From Cereibacter azotoformans (GTDB lineage Bacteria > Pseudomonadota > Alphaproteobacteria > Rhodobacterales > Rhodobacteraceae): a stretch of DNA of 64,000 nt. The position numbers were made by a program, and so were the translations under genes. The notes below the pieces were generated by a model. It made no database searches. It saw nothing but the letters and a program-made list of their open reading frames with translations, and was not told the DNA's origin. Location of the stretch: contig JAGFXX010000001.1 of the NCBI GenBank assembly GCA_017599285.1, forward strand, positions 1,240,001-1,304,000, read 5' to 3'. Positions 41,066-51,386 of this stretch are shown one piece after another (the stretch's first letter is position 1; each line of letters starts with the position of its first letter).

Positions 41066-42196
41066 TCACAGCGGCTCGATGTCGCCTTCGGCCCGCTGCG
41101 CATGGAACTGCGCCACGAAGGCCGCCAGCCGCCCGTCCGAGATCGCCGCGCGCAGGCCCTGCATCAGGTCCTGATAGTAATGCAGGTTGTGCCAGGTCAG
41201 CAGCATCGAGGCGATGATCTCCTGCGCGCGGAAGACGTGATGCAGATAGGCGCGCGAATAGGTGCGGCAGCACGGGCAGGTGCAGGCCTCGTCCAGCGGG
41301 CGCGGATCGTCCATGTGGCGGGCGTTCTTGATGTTGACCTGCCCGCGCCGCGTCCAGGCCTGCCCCGTCCGCCCTGAGCGTGACGGCAGCACGCAATCCA
41401 TCATGTCCACCCCGCGCTCGACGGCGCCCACGATGTCGTCGGGCTTGCCCACGCCCATCAGGTAGCGCGGCCGGTCCTCGGGCAGGAAGCCCGGCGCATA
41501 GTCAAGAACGCCGAACATCGCCTCCTGCCCCTCGCCCACGGCAAGGCCGCCGATGGCATAGCCCTCGAAGCCGATGGCCGTCAGCGCCTCGGCGCTCTCC
41601 TCGCGCAGCTCGCGCGTCACCCCGCCCTGCATGATCCCGAAGAGCGCATGGCCCGGCCGGTCGCCGAAGGCGTCGCGCGACCGCTCGGCCCAGCGCATCG
41701 ACAGCCGCATGGATGTCGCCACCGCCGCCTCCGATGCGGGCAGCGCGGGACATTCGTCAAACGCCATCACGATGTCCGATCCCAGCAGCCGCTGGATCTC
41801 CATGCTGCGCTCGGGGCTCAGATGATGCTTCGATCCGTCGATGTGCGAGCGGAAGGTCACGCCCTCCTCGGTCAGCTTCCTGAGGTCCGCAAGGCTCATC
41901 ACCTGGAACCCGCCCGAGTCGGTCAGGATCGGCCGCTCCCAGTTCATGAAACGGTGCAGCCCGCCCAGCCGCGCCACCCGCTCGGCCGTGGGCCGCAGCA
42001 TCAGGTGATAGGTGTTTCCGAGCAGGATGTCGGCGCCCGTCGCCCGCACGCTCTCGGGCAGCATCGCCTTGACCGTCCCGGCCGTGCCCACCGGCATGAA
42101 GGCCGGCGTGCGGATCTCGCCGCGCGGGGTCGAGATCACCCCCGTCCGCGCGCCCCCGTCGGTCGCCGTGAGTTCGAAGCTGAATCGCTGGGTCAT
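41066..42196 (-). CDS. tgt: tRNA-guanine transglycosylase (queuine tRNA-ribosyltransferase)
   Basis: 376 residues. Exchanges G34 for preQ1 in tRNAs with GUN anticodons, a step to queuosine. The catalytic aspartates are in [11 protein letters not shown] and [19 protein letters not shown], and the zinc site is [17 protein letters not shown] start at ATG 42196 ([14 protein letters not shown]) with GGAGG 6 bases before it; ATG 42232 lacks a ribosome site. Its product is used further by GluQ (30619-31449). The next gene upstream on the strand is an RND pump, separated by a dispersed repeat. Confidence 0.96.
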   Translation of the reverse strand: MTQRFSFELTATDGGARTGVISTPRGEIRTPAFMPVGTAGTVKAMLPESVRATGADILLGNTYHLMLRPTAERVARLGGLHRFMNWERPILTDSGGFQVMSLADLRKLTEEGVTFRSHIDGSKHHLSPERSMEIQRLLGSDIVMAFDECPALPASEAAVATSMRLSMRWAERSRDAFGDRPGHALFGIMQGGVTRELREESAEALTAIGFEGYAIGGLAVGEGQEAMFGVLDYAPGFLPEDRPRYLMGVGKPDDIVGAVERGVDMMDCVLPSRSGRTGQAWTRRGQVNIKNARHMDDPRPLDEACTCPCCRTYSRAYLHHVFRAQEIIASMLLTWHNLHYYQDLMQGLRAAISDGRLAAFVAQFHAQRAEGDIEPL

Positions 42197-42281
42197 GGTC
42201 GCCTCCGCCTGCCGCGCGACCTTCTGCGCCATGACGCCCCAAAAGCCAAGGGCGCCGCCTCCGGCCCGGACGCGGCGCCCC

Positions 42282-42346
42282 TTTCACTCTGGAAAAATAT
42301 CCTCGGGGCGGGGGTCCGGGGGAGGGGCAGACAGCCCCACCCCCGG
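42282..42346 (-). repeat. Dispersed intergenic repeat, copy E
   Basis: On the minus strand it reads a GGGG-CTGTCTG-CCCC hairpin arm, CCCCGGACCC, CCCCGAGGATATTT and CAGAGTGAAA. It lies 17 bases after the RND pump stop, oriented with that gene, before tgt. 'GAGTGAAA' subfamily. Confidence 0.75.
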
Positions 42347-42363
42347 CCGCTCCTCCGGGTGCC

Positions 42364-45300
42364 TCAGGCCGAGGCCTCGCGCGCCTCCAGCATCGCGCGA
42401 TGCGCCTCCCATTCCTTGTCCGGCTTCGAGATGAAGGTGTAGAACATCGGCACGACAAAGAGCGTGAAGCAGGTCCCGATCAGGAGGCCCGTGAAGATCA
42501 CGATCCCCATGGCCTGCCGCGCCTCGGCGCCCGCGCCTTCCGCGATGATCAGCGGCACCACCGCCAGCGCCATCGCGGCCGTCGTCATCAGGATCGGCCG
42601 GAGCCGCACCTTCGCCGCCGCCACGATCGCCTGCCGCCGGTTCAGCCCGTGCTGCTCACGCTGCTGGTTGGCGAACTCGACCATCAGGATGCCGTGCTTG
42701 GTGATCAGGCCGATCAGCGTGATCAGGCCCACCTGCGTGTAGATGTTCAGCGTGCCGAGGCCGAGGTTCAGCGGCAGGATCGCGCCGAAGATCGACAGCG
42801 GCACCGACATCATGATGATGAACGGATCGCGGAAGCTCTCGAACTGCGCGGCCAGCACCAGATAGATCACCACCACCGCCGCCGCAAAGGCGAGCAGGAT
42901 CGTGTTGCCCTGCTCCACCTCGAGCCGCGACTGGCCGGAATAATCGAGGAAGAAGCCGTCGGGCATGACCTCGTTGGCGATCTGCTGCAGCTCGGCCAGC
43001 CCCTGCCCCGTCGAGACGCCGATCATGGGCAGCGCCGAGATGGTGGCCGAGTTCAGCTGGTTGAACTGCTCGATCGAGGCCGCCGCGGCGCCGGTCTCGA
43101 AATTCACCACCGAGGTCAGCGGCACCATCGCGCCCGAGGCCGCGCGCACGAAGAACTCGCCCAGCCGTTCGGGATTGTCGCGCCAGTCGCGGGGCACCTG
43201 CGGGATGATGTCGTAGCTGTTCGAGTCGCGGTCGAACTGCGCGATCGACGCGCCCCCCACCAGCAGGCCCAGCGTGTTGCCGATGTCCGAGATCGGAACG
43301 TTCAGCGTCGCCGCCCGGTCGCGGTCGATGGTGGCCACAACCTCGGGCGCGTCGAAGGCGAGCGAGTTCTGCACCGCGATGAAGCGCCCCGAGGCCTCGG
43401 CCCGCCGGCGGATCTCCTCGGCGATCTCGAAGACCCGGTCGGGCGACTGGATCGACTGCAGCACCATCGAGATCGGCAGCCCGCCGCCCGTCCCCGGCAG
43501 GGTCGGCGGGGCAAAGACGAAGCCCTGCATCCCCGGCACCGGATCGAGCAGGGACTGCACCTCCTGCTGCACCTCGGCCTGGCTGCGCTCGCGCTCGGCC
43601 CATTCGTCCAGCACCCAGATATAGATGCCCTGATTGGCCTGCCCGCCGAAGCCCGCGATCGAGAATTCGGTCTTCACCTCGGCGATGTCGCTCGTCACGT
43701 CCGAGATCCGGTCGGTGTAAAGCTGGGTGTATTCCTTGGTGGCGTAGCGCGGCCCGTTCAGGATCGCGAACATCGCGCCCTGATCCTCTTCGGGGGCAAG
43801 CTCGCTCGTCGTGTTGACGAACATGAAGCCCGTGACCGCGACCAGCGCCACCACCATAAGCAGCGTGACCGGCCGGTAATCGAGCGAGGACGACACCCGC
43901 CGTTCATACCAGTTGGCCGTCCCCTCGAGCGTCCGGTCCACGATCCGCTGGAAGCGGCTGCCGCTGCCCTCCTTGAGCAGGCGGGCCGACATCATCGGCG
44001 TGATGGTCAAGGCCACCACGCCCGAGATGATCACGGACCCCGCCAGCGCGAAGGCGAACTCGGAAAAGAGCGATCCCGTCAGCCCGCCCGAGAAGCCGAG
44101 CGGCGCCAGCACGGCGGCCAGGGTGATCGTCATGGCGATGACGGGCCCGGTGATCTCGCGCATCCCCTTGATGGCGGCCGCATAGGGCGTCATGCCCTCG
44201 TCGATGTGACGGTGGATGTTCTCGACCACGACGATGGCGTCATCGACCACGAGGCCGATGGCCAGCACCATCGCCAGCAGCGACAGCAGGTTGATCGAAT
44301 ATCCCAGCGCCAGCAGCACCGCGCACACCCCGATCAGCGAAAGCGGGATCGTCACGATCGGCATCAGCACCGAGCGGAACGAGCCGAGGAACAGCAGGAT
44401 CACCACAACCACGATGGCGACGGCCTCGGCCAGCGTCTTGAACACCTCCACGATCGAGGCGGTGATCGTCTCGGTCGAATCATAGACGAGGTTGATCTCC
44501 ATGCCCCGCGGCAGGGTGGCGTTGATCGCGGGCAGTTCATCGATCACCGCCGAGGCCGTGGTCAGCGGGTTCGCAGCCGGCGTCGGGAAGATGCCGATGA
44601 AGGTGCCGGGCTGGCCGTTGAAGGTCACGATGCTGTCCGGCTCGGCCGAGGCAAGCTCGACCTCGGCCACGTCGCGCAGGCGCACGACCTCGTCGCCATC
44701 CGACCGGATCGGCAGGGCGCCGAAGGCTTCGGGCGTCTGCAGCGTCGATTGCAGCTTGATCGCGCGGGCGAAATACTCGCCTTCGGTCTTGCCGGGGGCC
44801 GAGAGGAAGTTCGAGGCCCGGATCGCTGTCAGCACTTCGGACGCGGTGACGTTGCGCGCGGCCAGCTTCATTGGGTCGATCCAGACCCGCATCGCATATT
44901 CGGCGGCGCCGATGATCTGGATCTCGGCCACGCCCTCGATCGTGGACATGCGCGGACGGATTACCCGCTCGAGATATTCCGTCATCTGCTCGGCCGACAT
45001 GTTCGGGTTCAGCGCGGCCAGATACATGAGCGCGAAATTGTCGCCGGTGCCCTTCACGATCACCGGGTCCTCGGCCTCGGAGGGCAACTCGCCCCGCACC
45101 TGCTGGACCTTGGCCAGAACCTCGGTCAGCGCCACATCCGAATTGGCGCCGAGCTTCATCTGCACCGAGACGATCGAGGCCGAGGGCCGGCTCTGGCTCG
45201 TCACATAGTCGATGTTCTCGGTCGTGGCGACGGCACGGGCGATGGGGGCCGTGATGAAGCCTTGGATCAGCTCCGGCGAGGCGCCGGGATAGGTCGTGGT

Positions 45301-45441
45301 GATGGTGACGACGGTCTCCTCGACCTCGGGATACTGCCGGACCGGCAGGTTGAAGATCGAATAGAAGCCGATCAGCAGGATGAAGCTTGCCAGCACCGTC
45401 GAGGCGACCGGCCGGCGGATGAAGATCTCGGAAATGCTCAT
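42364..45441 (-). CDS. RND-family efflux permease (inner-membrane pump)
   Basis: 1025 residues, a full HAE1/AcrB-type pump driven by protons. Helix 1 is FIRRPVASTVLASFILL; two large periplasmic loops are separated by helices; the proton-relay Asp region is AIGLVVDDAIVVVENIHRHIDEG; later LITLIGLITKHGILMVEFANQ closes the second half. It is closest in type to MexF/MdtB-like pumps; the substrate is unknown. It follows its adaptor by 7 bases. No outer-membrane channel is encoded nearby, so a general TolC-like partner elsewhere is expected. Confidence 0.94.
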   Translation of the reverse strand: MSISEIFIRRPVASTVLASFILLIGFYSIFNLPVRQYPEVEETVVTITTTYPGASPELIQGFITAPIARAVATTENIDYVTSQSRPSASIVSVQMKLGANSDVALTEVLAKVQQVRGELPSEAEDPVIVKGTGDNFALMYLAALNPNMSAEQMTEYLERVIRPRMSTIEGVAEIQIIGAAEYAMRVWIDPMKLAARNVTASEVLTAIRASNFLSAPGKTEGEYFARAIKLQSTLQTPEAFGALPIRSDGDEVVRLRDVAEVELASAEPDSIVTFNGQPGTFIGIFPTPAANPLTTASAVIDELPAINATLPRGMEINLVYDSTETITASIVEVFKTLAEAVAIVVVVILLFLGSFRSVLMPIVTIPLSLIGVCAVLLALGYSINLLSLLAMVLAIGLVVDDAIVVVENIHRHIDEGMTPYAAAIKGMREITGPVIAMTITLAAVLAPLGFSGGLTGSLFSEFAFALAGSVIISGVVALTITPMMSARLLKEGSGSRFQRIVDRTLEGTANWYERRVSSSLDYRPVTLLMVVALVAVTGFMFVNTTSELAPEEDQGAMFAILNGPRYATKEYTQLYTDRISDVTSDIAEVKTEFSIAGFGGQANQGIYIWVLDEWAERERSQAEVQQEVQSLLDPVPGMQGFVFAPPTLPGTGGGLPISMVLQSIQSPDRVFEIAEEIRRRAEASGRFIAVQNSLAFDAPEVVATIDRDRAATLNVPISDIGNTLGLLVGGASIAQFDRDSNSYDIIPQVPRDWRDNPERLGEFFVRAASGAMVPLTSVVNFETGAAAASIEQFNQLNSATISALPMIGVSTGQGLAELQQIANEVMPDGFFLDYSGQSRLEVEQGNTILLAFAAAVVVIYLVLAAQFESFRDPFIIMMSVPLSIFGAILPLNLGLGTLNIYTQVGLITLIGLITKHGILMVEFANQQREQHGLNRRQAIVAAAKVRLRPILMTTAAMALAVVPLIIAEGAGAEARQAMGIVIFTGLLIGTCFTLFVVPMFYTFISKPDKEWEAHRAMLEAREASA

Positions 45442-45448
45442 CGGTGCC

Positions 45449-46576
45449 TCACTCGGACTCGGTCTGGGCCGGAGCCTGGGCGCGGGCCTGCGCCATCGGC
45501 TGCACGGTGTTGTCCACCGTCACCGGCGCCCCGCCGGACAGACGGTTCTGGCCCGCGTTGACCACCTCGTCCCCCGGCTCGAGCCCCGAGACGATCTCGA
45601 TCATCTGGCCGTCGCGGCGGCCGGGCTGAACGAAGACCTGCTCGACGGTGCGGGGCGCGTCTCCCTCGCCCGCGCGCACGACATAGACAGAATCGCCATA
45701 GAGGCTCGTCATCAGCGCGGTCTGCGGCAGGGCGATCACCTGCTCCTCGTCAGGCAGCTCGACGCGGACGCGCAGGAACTGGCCAGGATAGATCCGGCCC
45801 GTCTCGTTGGCGACCTCGGCCCGCACCGTCACCAGCCGCGAGTTGGGATCGACCTTCGGCTCGATGCCGGTGATCTCGCCGCGTGCGCTGTAGCCGCCCG
45901 CCTCCGAGACCACGCTGACCGGAAGGCCGGACTTGATGCGGCCGATCTGCTGCTCGGGCAGGGCGAAATCGACGCGCATCGCATCAAGGTCCTGCAGCGT
46001 GGCGTAGATCGTTCCCGGTGTCACATAGCCGCCGACATCCACCTGCGGGATGCCGATCACACCGTTGAACGGCGCCACCAACTCCTTCTGCTGCATCTGC
46101 GCCCGGATCTTGGCCACCTGCGCCCGCGCCGAGGCGGCCTGCGCCTGCGCCGTGTCGAGATTGTTCACCGCCGACACGCCCCGCTCCTGCAGGGCGCGCG
46201 CGCGTTCAAGCTCGGTCTCTGCCAGTTCCAGCGCGGCTTCGGCCGCGGCAAGGTCGGCCCGCTCCTCGCGCTCCGAAATCTGGAGGAGCTTCTGGCCCTC
46301 TTCCACTTGCTCGTTCGCGCGGAACAGGATCTCGCGCACGGTGCCGCCCGCCTCCACCGCAAGATCCACGCCCTGCGCCGCGATGGCGGTGCCAATGGCC
46401 TCGATCCCCGGGCGCCAGGTGATGGGCTCGGCCACCGATGTGGATACGGTGACGGGGGCCGGCGTGCGGTTGGCGAAGAAATCCACGATCATCTGGTCGC
46501 GGAAGCGGTTGAAGCCGACGATCCCGCCCACGATCACGGCAAGAAGGACCACGGCGATGATGAGGCGCTTGACCAT
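45449..46576 (-). CDS. RND efflux adaptor (membrane fusion protein)
   Basis: 375 residues. It bridges the RND pump to an outer-membrane channel in the periplasm. A membrane anchor (LIIAVVLLAVIVGGIVGF) is followed by lipoyl/barrel-sandwich parts (VREILFRANEQVEEGQKLLQI and ELVAPFNGVIG) around an alpha-hairpin coiled coil (EREERADLAAAEAALELAE), then a beta-barrel. I choose ATG 46576 (MVKRLIIAVV): GGAGA lies 5 bases before it and includes the alternative ATG 46588. It is divergent from the TetR regulator with a shared operator. Confidence 0.9.
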   Translation of the reverse strand: MVKRLIIAVVLLAVIVGGIVGFNRFRDQMIVDFFANRTPAPVTVSTSVAEPITWRPGIEAIGTAIAAQGVDLAVEAGGTVREILFRANEQVEEGQKLLQISEREERADLAAAEAALELAETELERARALQERGVSAVNNLDTAQAQAASARAQVAKIRAQMQQKELVAPFNGVIGIPQVDVGGYVTPGTIYATLQDLDAMRVDFALPEQQIGRIKSGLPVSVVSEAGGYSARGEITGIEPKVDPNSRLVTVRAEVANETGRIYPGQFLRVRVELPDEEQVIALPQTALMTSLYGDSVYVVRAGEGDAPRTVEQVFVQPGRRDGQMIEIVSGLEPGDEVVNAGQNRLSGGAPVTVDNTVQPMAQARAQAPAQTESE

Positions 46577-46625
46577 CCGGTTCTCCATCGACTGCCGTCG
46601 GACACAGTGCCGCGTCGGCGGAAAT

Positions 46626-46670
46626 TTGACTTTTTCCCATTCTACTGTACCGTCCAGACGGTAAAGTCAA
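46626..46670. promoter_or_regulatory. Divergent promoter region flanking the TetR operator
   Basis: TTGACT occurs on both strands, at 46626-46631 (+) and 46670-46665 (-), facing each other across the operator. Candidate -10s are TACCGT (46648-46653, 16-base spacing) for tetR and TACAGT (46649-46644, 15-base spacing) or TAGAAT (46644-46639, 20-base spacing) for the pump. Spacings are not ideal, so the exact -10s are uncertain. Confidence 0.4.
46644..46667. promoter_or_regulatory. Palindromic operator between tetR and the RND genes
   Basis: A perfect 14-base core, ACCGTC-CA-GACGGT (46649-46662), with ACT and AGT extending the symmetry outwards. It sits between the divergent starts and overlaps both promoters. 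Size and symmetry fit a TetR dimer or pair of dimers. Confidence 0.7.
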
Positions 46671-46688
46671 CGGACATGGGAAGCTGCA

Positions 46689-47291
46689 GTGCCTGAGCTA
46701 GCACCGAGGCTTAGAAAGAAAATGGCGGGCGAGACGCGGAAGCGGCTGCTGGAAGCGGCCGAGCATCTGGGGCGCACGGTCGGCCCTGCGGGCATGTCGC
46801 TGGACGCGGTGGCGGCCGCGGCCGGCGTGTCCAAGGGCGGGCTGCTCTACCATTTTCCGAGCAAGCACGCGCTCTTGCGGGCGCTCGTGCAGGATCACGT
46901 CGCGGGCTTTCGCCTTGAGATGGACCGCCTCTGCCCCGGCTGGGCCGAGCCTGCCGACGACCGGCAGGCGCTTCTGGGCGCGCGCGCCTACGTCGCCGCG
47001 ATGCGCGAGCTGATGCAACAGACCGACTCGCCCTCCTCGGGCGTCTTCGCGGCGCTGACGGAGGATCCGCACTTCATGGCGCCGCTGCTCGAGTTGCGGG
47101 GCGTCGTGCGGCGGATGTTCAGCCGCTGCCCGCCCGAGGCGATGCTTGTTCTGGGCACCTGCGAGGGCGTGGTCCACGATCGGATGATCGACCCCGACCA
47201 CTGGGATTGCGGATGGGCCGAGACACAGTTCCGCCTCATGGAACGCCTGCTCGAGGAGCTTGTCGCGGGCCGCGCGCGGTTTGCCGGGTGA
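46689..47291 (+). CDS. TetR-family transcriptional regulator
   Basis: 200 residues. The N-terminal helix-turn-helix is LDAVAAAAGVSKGGLLYHFPSKHALLRALV; the C-terminal ligand-binding domain is typical of TetR and contains two cysteines (C77 in MDRLCPGW and one in SRCPPEAM). It likely represses itself and the divergent RND pump through the operator at 46644-46667, released by a pump substrate. The start is GTG 46689 with GGGAAG at 5 bases; ATG 46722 is an alternative with a weak site. Confidence 0.88.
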   Translation: MPELAPRLRKKMAGETRKRLLEAAEHLGRTVGPAGMSLDAVAAAAGVSKGGLLYHFPSKHALLRALVQDHVAGFRLEMDRLCPGWAEPADDRQALLGARAYVAAMRELMQQTDSPSSGVFAALTEDPHFMAPLLELRGVVRRMFSRCPPEAMLVLGTCEGVVHDRMIDPDHWDCGWAETQFRLMERLLEELVAGRARFAG

Positions 47292-47303
47292 CCCGGATCT
47301 GCG

Positions 47304-47333
47304 GCAGGGCCCGGACGGGGCCGGACCCTGCCC
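47304..47333. terminator. Convergent hairpin between tetR and guaB
   Basis: GGCAGGG (47304-47310) pairs with CCCTGCC (47327-47333), with CCGG and CCGG pairing inside after one mismatch. It lies 12 bases after the tetR stop and 6 before the guaB stop. No T-run. Confidence 0.5.
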
Positions 47334-47339
47334 TCGGGC

Positions 47340-48890
<1,551 letters not shown>

Positions 48891-48910
48891 TCACAGCCGG
48901 GAAATCGCGC

Positions 48911-49885
48911 TCAGGCCTGCGCCGCATTCGTGCGGGCGGCAAGGCTGCCGCGGGCCCACTCCTGCAGGATCCTGACCGCGATCGGCGGAATGACGAGCAC
49001 CGTGGCCACCAGCAGCGCCGCCCCCGCCTGCGGCCAGACGATCAGCACGAGCCCCGTATAGGCCGCAAGCGGGAAGGTCAGCGCCCCCCAGAGCGGGCTG
49101 AAGCCCGCGGCGAGCAGCCAGCGCGCCGAGGCGAGAAGGACCGCAAGCAGGACCGCCCCGGCCGCGGCACAGGCGGCCGCGACCGTCGGCAGGCCCTGGT
49201 TCGCCGCCACCAGCCCGAGGAGAGCGAGGGGCGCCAGATGAATCGCCAGCAGCGGCCGCAGCGGCGGCGGCGGCACCTGCCGGACGAACTGCACCAGCGA
49301 GCCGAGCCAGATCGCCGCGGCCACCACCGCGCAGAGGATCAGCAGCCCAAGGCCCAGCCCCGGCCAGCCCACCGGCGCCGCCGTCAGGCCGCCGATGATG
49401 AAGCCCACGAAATGCAGGTGCCAGACGGGCGTGACCACGCGCCCCTCCTTCGGACCTGCAAGGAGCAGCGCCGCCACCGTGCCGGCCAGCAGCGCCTGCG
49501 TTCCAAGGCCCGCCACCAGCACCGCGCGCGCCGCCCCCGGCCCGTACGGCACGAGCACCGCAGCCAGCACCAGAAGGCCCAGCACCAGCGCCGCGAGGCC
49601 CGCCCGCCCGGGCAGCACACGCAGATCCTCGAGCACCACGCCCGGACGCTGCACCACCTTGGCCGCATAGGCCGCCACGGCAAAGGCCCCGAGGCCGGAA
49701 GCCGCCCCCAGCACGGCTTCGCCCACGCCGGGAGCAAGGCCCCAGACCTCGGCCGCACGCCGAAGCGCCAGCCCAAGCCCCAGAAGGCCCAGAATCGGCG
49801 AAAATATCGCCGGCGGCGTTCGCTGGAACGGCCTCGGGCGCCGGGGCGGGAACGGAGGTGGTGGGAAGACCGGAGGGCGCGACAT
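48911..49885 (-). CDS. TehA/SLAC1-family membrane channel or transporter
   Basis: 324 residues with about ten hydrophobic helices and a proline-rich cytoplasmic N-terminus (MSRPPVFPPPPFPPRRPRPF). The pattern of Leu/Ala helices with VWHLHFVGFIIGG in the middle suggests the TDT/TehA/SLAC1 family, which carries anions, dicarboxylates or tellurite-related compounds. A conserved Phe gate cannot be assigned with confidence. Start ATG 49885 has only a weak AGGTCC site. No tellurite or thiopurine methyltransferase gene (tehB) is nearby, so the substrate is open. Confidence 0.7.
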   Translation of the reverse strand: MSRPPVFPPPPFPPRRPRPFQRTPPAIFSPILGLLGLGLALRRAAEVWGLAPGVGEAVLGAASGLGAFAVAAYAAKVVQRPGVVLEDLRVLPGRAGLAALVLGLLVLAAVLVPYGPGAARAVLVAGLGTQALLAGTVAALLLAGPKEGRVVTPVWHLHFVGFIIGGLTAAPVGWPGLGLGLLILCAVVAAAIWLGSLVQFVRQVPPPPLRPLLAIHLAPLALLGLVAANQGLPTVAAACAAAGAVLLAVLLASARWLLAAGFSPLWGALTFPLAAYTGLVLIVWPQAGAALLVATVLVIPPIAVRILQEWARGSLAARTNAAQA

Positions 49886-50087
49886 GAGGGACCTGTGGGC
49901 AAGGACGGTGCGGGACGGGGCGAAGGCGACGCGCAAAGGATAGAAGCGCCGGGCGGCAGAGACAATCGGAAGGCGGCCGGGCCGGTCCCGGGACGGACGG
50001 GCCCGAGGGGGAAACCGCCCGCCCGCGCGCCCCGGAAACAAACGTCCCGCGATCCGGTTGCCCTGACGTGAGAAACCGGAGAAACCC

Positions 50088-50186
50088 ATGCCTGACAAGA
50101 AGAAGGAAAGCCGCCGCGTCACCTGGATCGGCCTTGCCGCCGTCGTGCTCGCGCTCGTCTCGCTCTACGCCTGTTCGCAGGGCTGA
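50088..50186 (+). CDS. Small membrane protein, 32 residues
   Basis: Reads MPDKKKESRRVTWIGLAAVV and continues as a hydrophobic helix ending LYACSQG. GGAG lies 6 bases before the ATG. The positive N-terminus and single helix indicate an inner-membrane protein with its short Cys-containing C-terminus outside. A GC-rich hairpin (about 50190-50225) follows, shared with the convergent aglK. Too short for any family assignment, but codon use and ribosome site look genuine. Confidence 0.62.
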   Translation: MPDKKKESRRVTWIGLAAVVLALVSLYACSQG

Positions 50187-50237
50187 GGCGGGCGGCCGCC
50201 CCGGCGCGATCCGGGGCCGGCCGCCGGTGGCGGGATG

Positions 50238-51356
50238 TCAGACCGCCTCGGGCGCCGGAAGGATCTCGTGGCCGCGGTAGAGAAGCGACTGCCCCTCGTG
50301 GAAGAGATGCAGCCTCGCCGGATCGGCCCCGAGCCGCACCGTGCGGTGGCGCAGCTCGCTGCGGATGCCGGGCAGCTTGGCCACCACCTGCCCCTCGCCG
50401 TCGCGGGGCACGAAATAGAGCAGCGTCACCTCGCCCAGCGCCTCGGTGATCTCGACCTCGCCCTCGTAAAGCGCCGGGCCCTCGGTCTCGACAAGATCCT
50501 CGGGGCGCACGCCCAGACTGACCAGAAGGCCGCGGTCTTCGGGTCCCGTCGGCATGGCCACCCGCGCCGTGCCGCCGGAGTCGAGATGCACCAGCGTCTC
50601 GGCCCCCGTCTCGACGATCTCGCCCGGCAGGAGGTTCATCGAGGGCGAGCCGATGAACTGGGCCACGAAGGCGTTCCGCGGCCGGGTGTAAAGCTCGAGC
50701 GGCGTTCCGACCTGGCTGATCCCGCCCCCCTCGAGCACGACGATCCGCGAGGCGAGCGTCATGGCCTCGACCTGATCGTGGGTGACATAGATCATCGTCC
50801 GGTCGGGCATCTTCTCCTTGAGCTGGGCGATCTCGATCCGCGTGGCCACCCGGAGGGCCGCGTCGAGGTTCGAGAGCGGCTCGTCGAAGAGATAGACCTG
50901 CGGATCGCGCACGATGGCCCGCCCGATGGCGACCCGCTGGCGCTGCCCGCCCGACAGCGCCCGCGGCAGCCGGTCGAGATAGGGCGTGAGCTGCAGGATG
51001 CGCGCCGCATTCTCGACCGCCTTCGCGATCTCGCCCCGCGACTGGCCCGCGATCTTCAGCGCGAACTCCATGTTCTGCCGGACCGTCATGTGGGGATAGA
51101 GCGCATAGCTCTGGAACACCATGGCGATGCCGCGCTGCGCGGGGGGGACGTCATTCACCACCCGCCCGTCGATCTCGAGCGTGCCGCCGGTGATCCGCTC
51201 GAGCCCTGCGATCATGCGCAGCAGGGTGGACTTTCCGCACCCCGAGGGGCCCACGAAGACGATCAGCTCGCCCTTCTCGATGGTGAGGTCGATGTCGCGC
51301 AGCACGCGGACGTCGCCATAGGCCTTCTCGACCTTGGTCAGCTTCAGATCGGCCAT
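50238..51356 (-). CDS. aglK: Alpha-glucoside ABC transporter ATP-binding protein
   Basis: 372 residues, MalK/UgpC type. It hydrolyses ATP to power sugar import. Walker A is VGPSGCGKSTLLRMIAG, the Q-loop is VFQSYALYPHMTV, the ABC signature is LSGGQRQRVAIGRA, Walker B is VYLFDEPLSNLDAA, and the switch His is in IYVTHDQVEA. A C-terminal regulatory TOBE domain (from about 235) follows, as in proteins that sense sugar status. Start ATG 51356 lies 30 bases after the aglG stop. Confidence 0.93.
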   Translation of the reverse strand: MADLKLTKVEKAYGDVRVLRDIDLTIEKGELIVFVGPSGCGKSTLLRMIAGLERITGGTLEIDGRVVNDVPPAQRGIAMVFQSYALYPHMTVRQNMEFALKIAGQSRGEIAKAVENAARILQLTPYLDRLPRALSGGQRQRVAIGRAIVRDPQVYLFDEPLSNLDAALRVATRIEIAQLKEKMPDRTMIYVTHDQVEAMTLASRIVVLEGGGISQVGTPLELYTRPRNAFVAQFIGSPSMNLLPGEIVETGAETLVHLDSGGTARVAMPTGPEDRGLLVSLGVRPEDLVETEGPALYEGEVEITEALGEVTLLYFVPRDGEGQVVAKLPGIRSELRHRTVRLGADPARLHLFHEGQSLLYRGHEILPAPEAV

Positions 51357-51386
51357 GGTCCCTCTCCCCTTCCTACCGCTGCACAC

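Noticed and set aside
42400-45561. + strand open frame of 1053 codons opposite the RND pump
   Set aside because: Antisense shadow of the pump gene, no domain or start signal.
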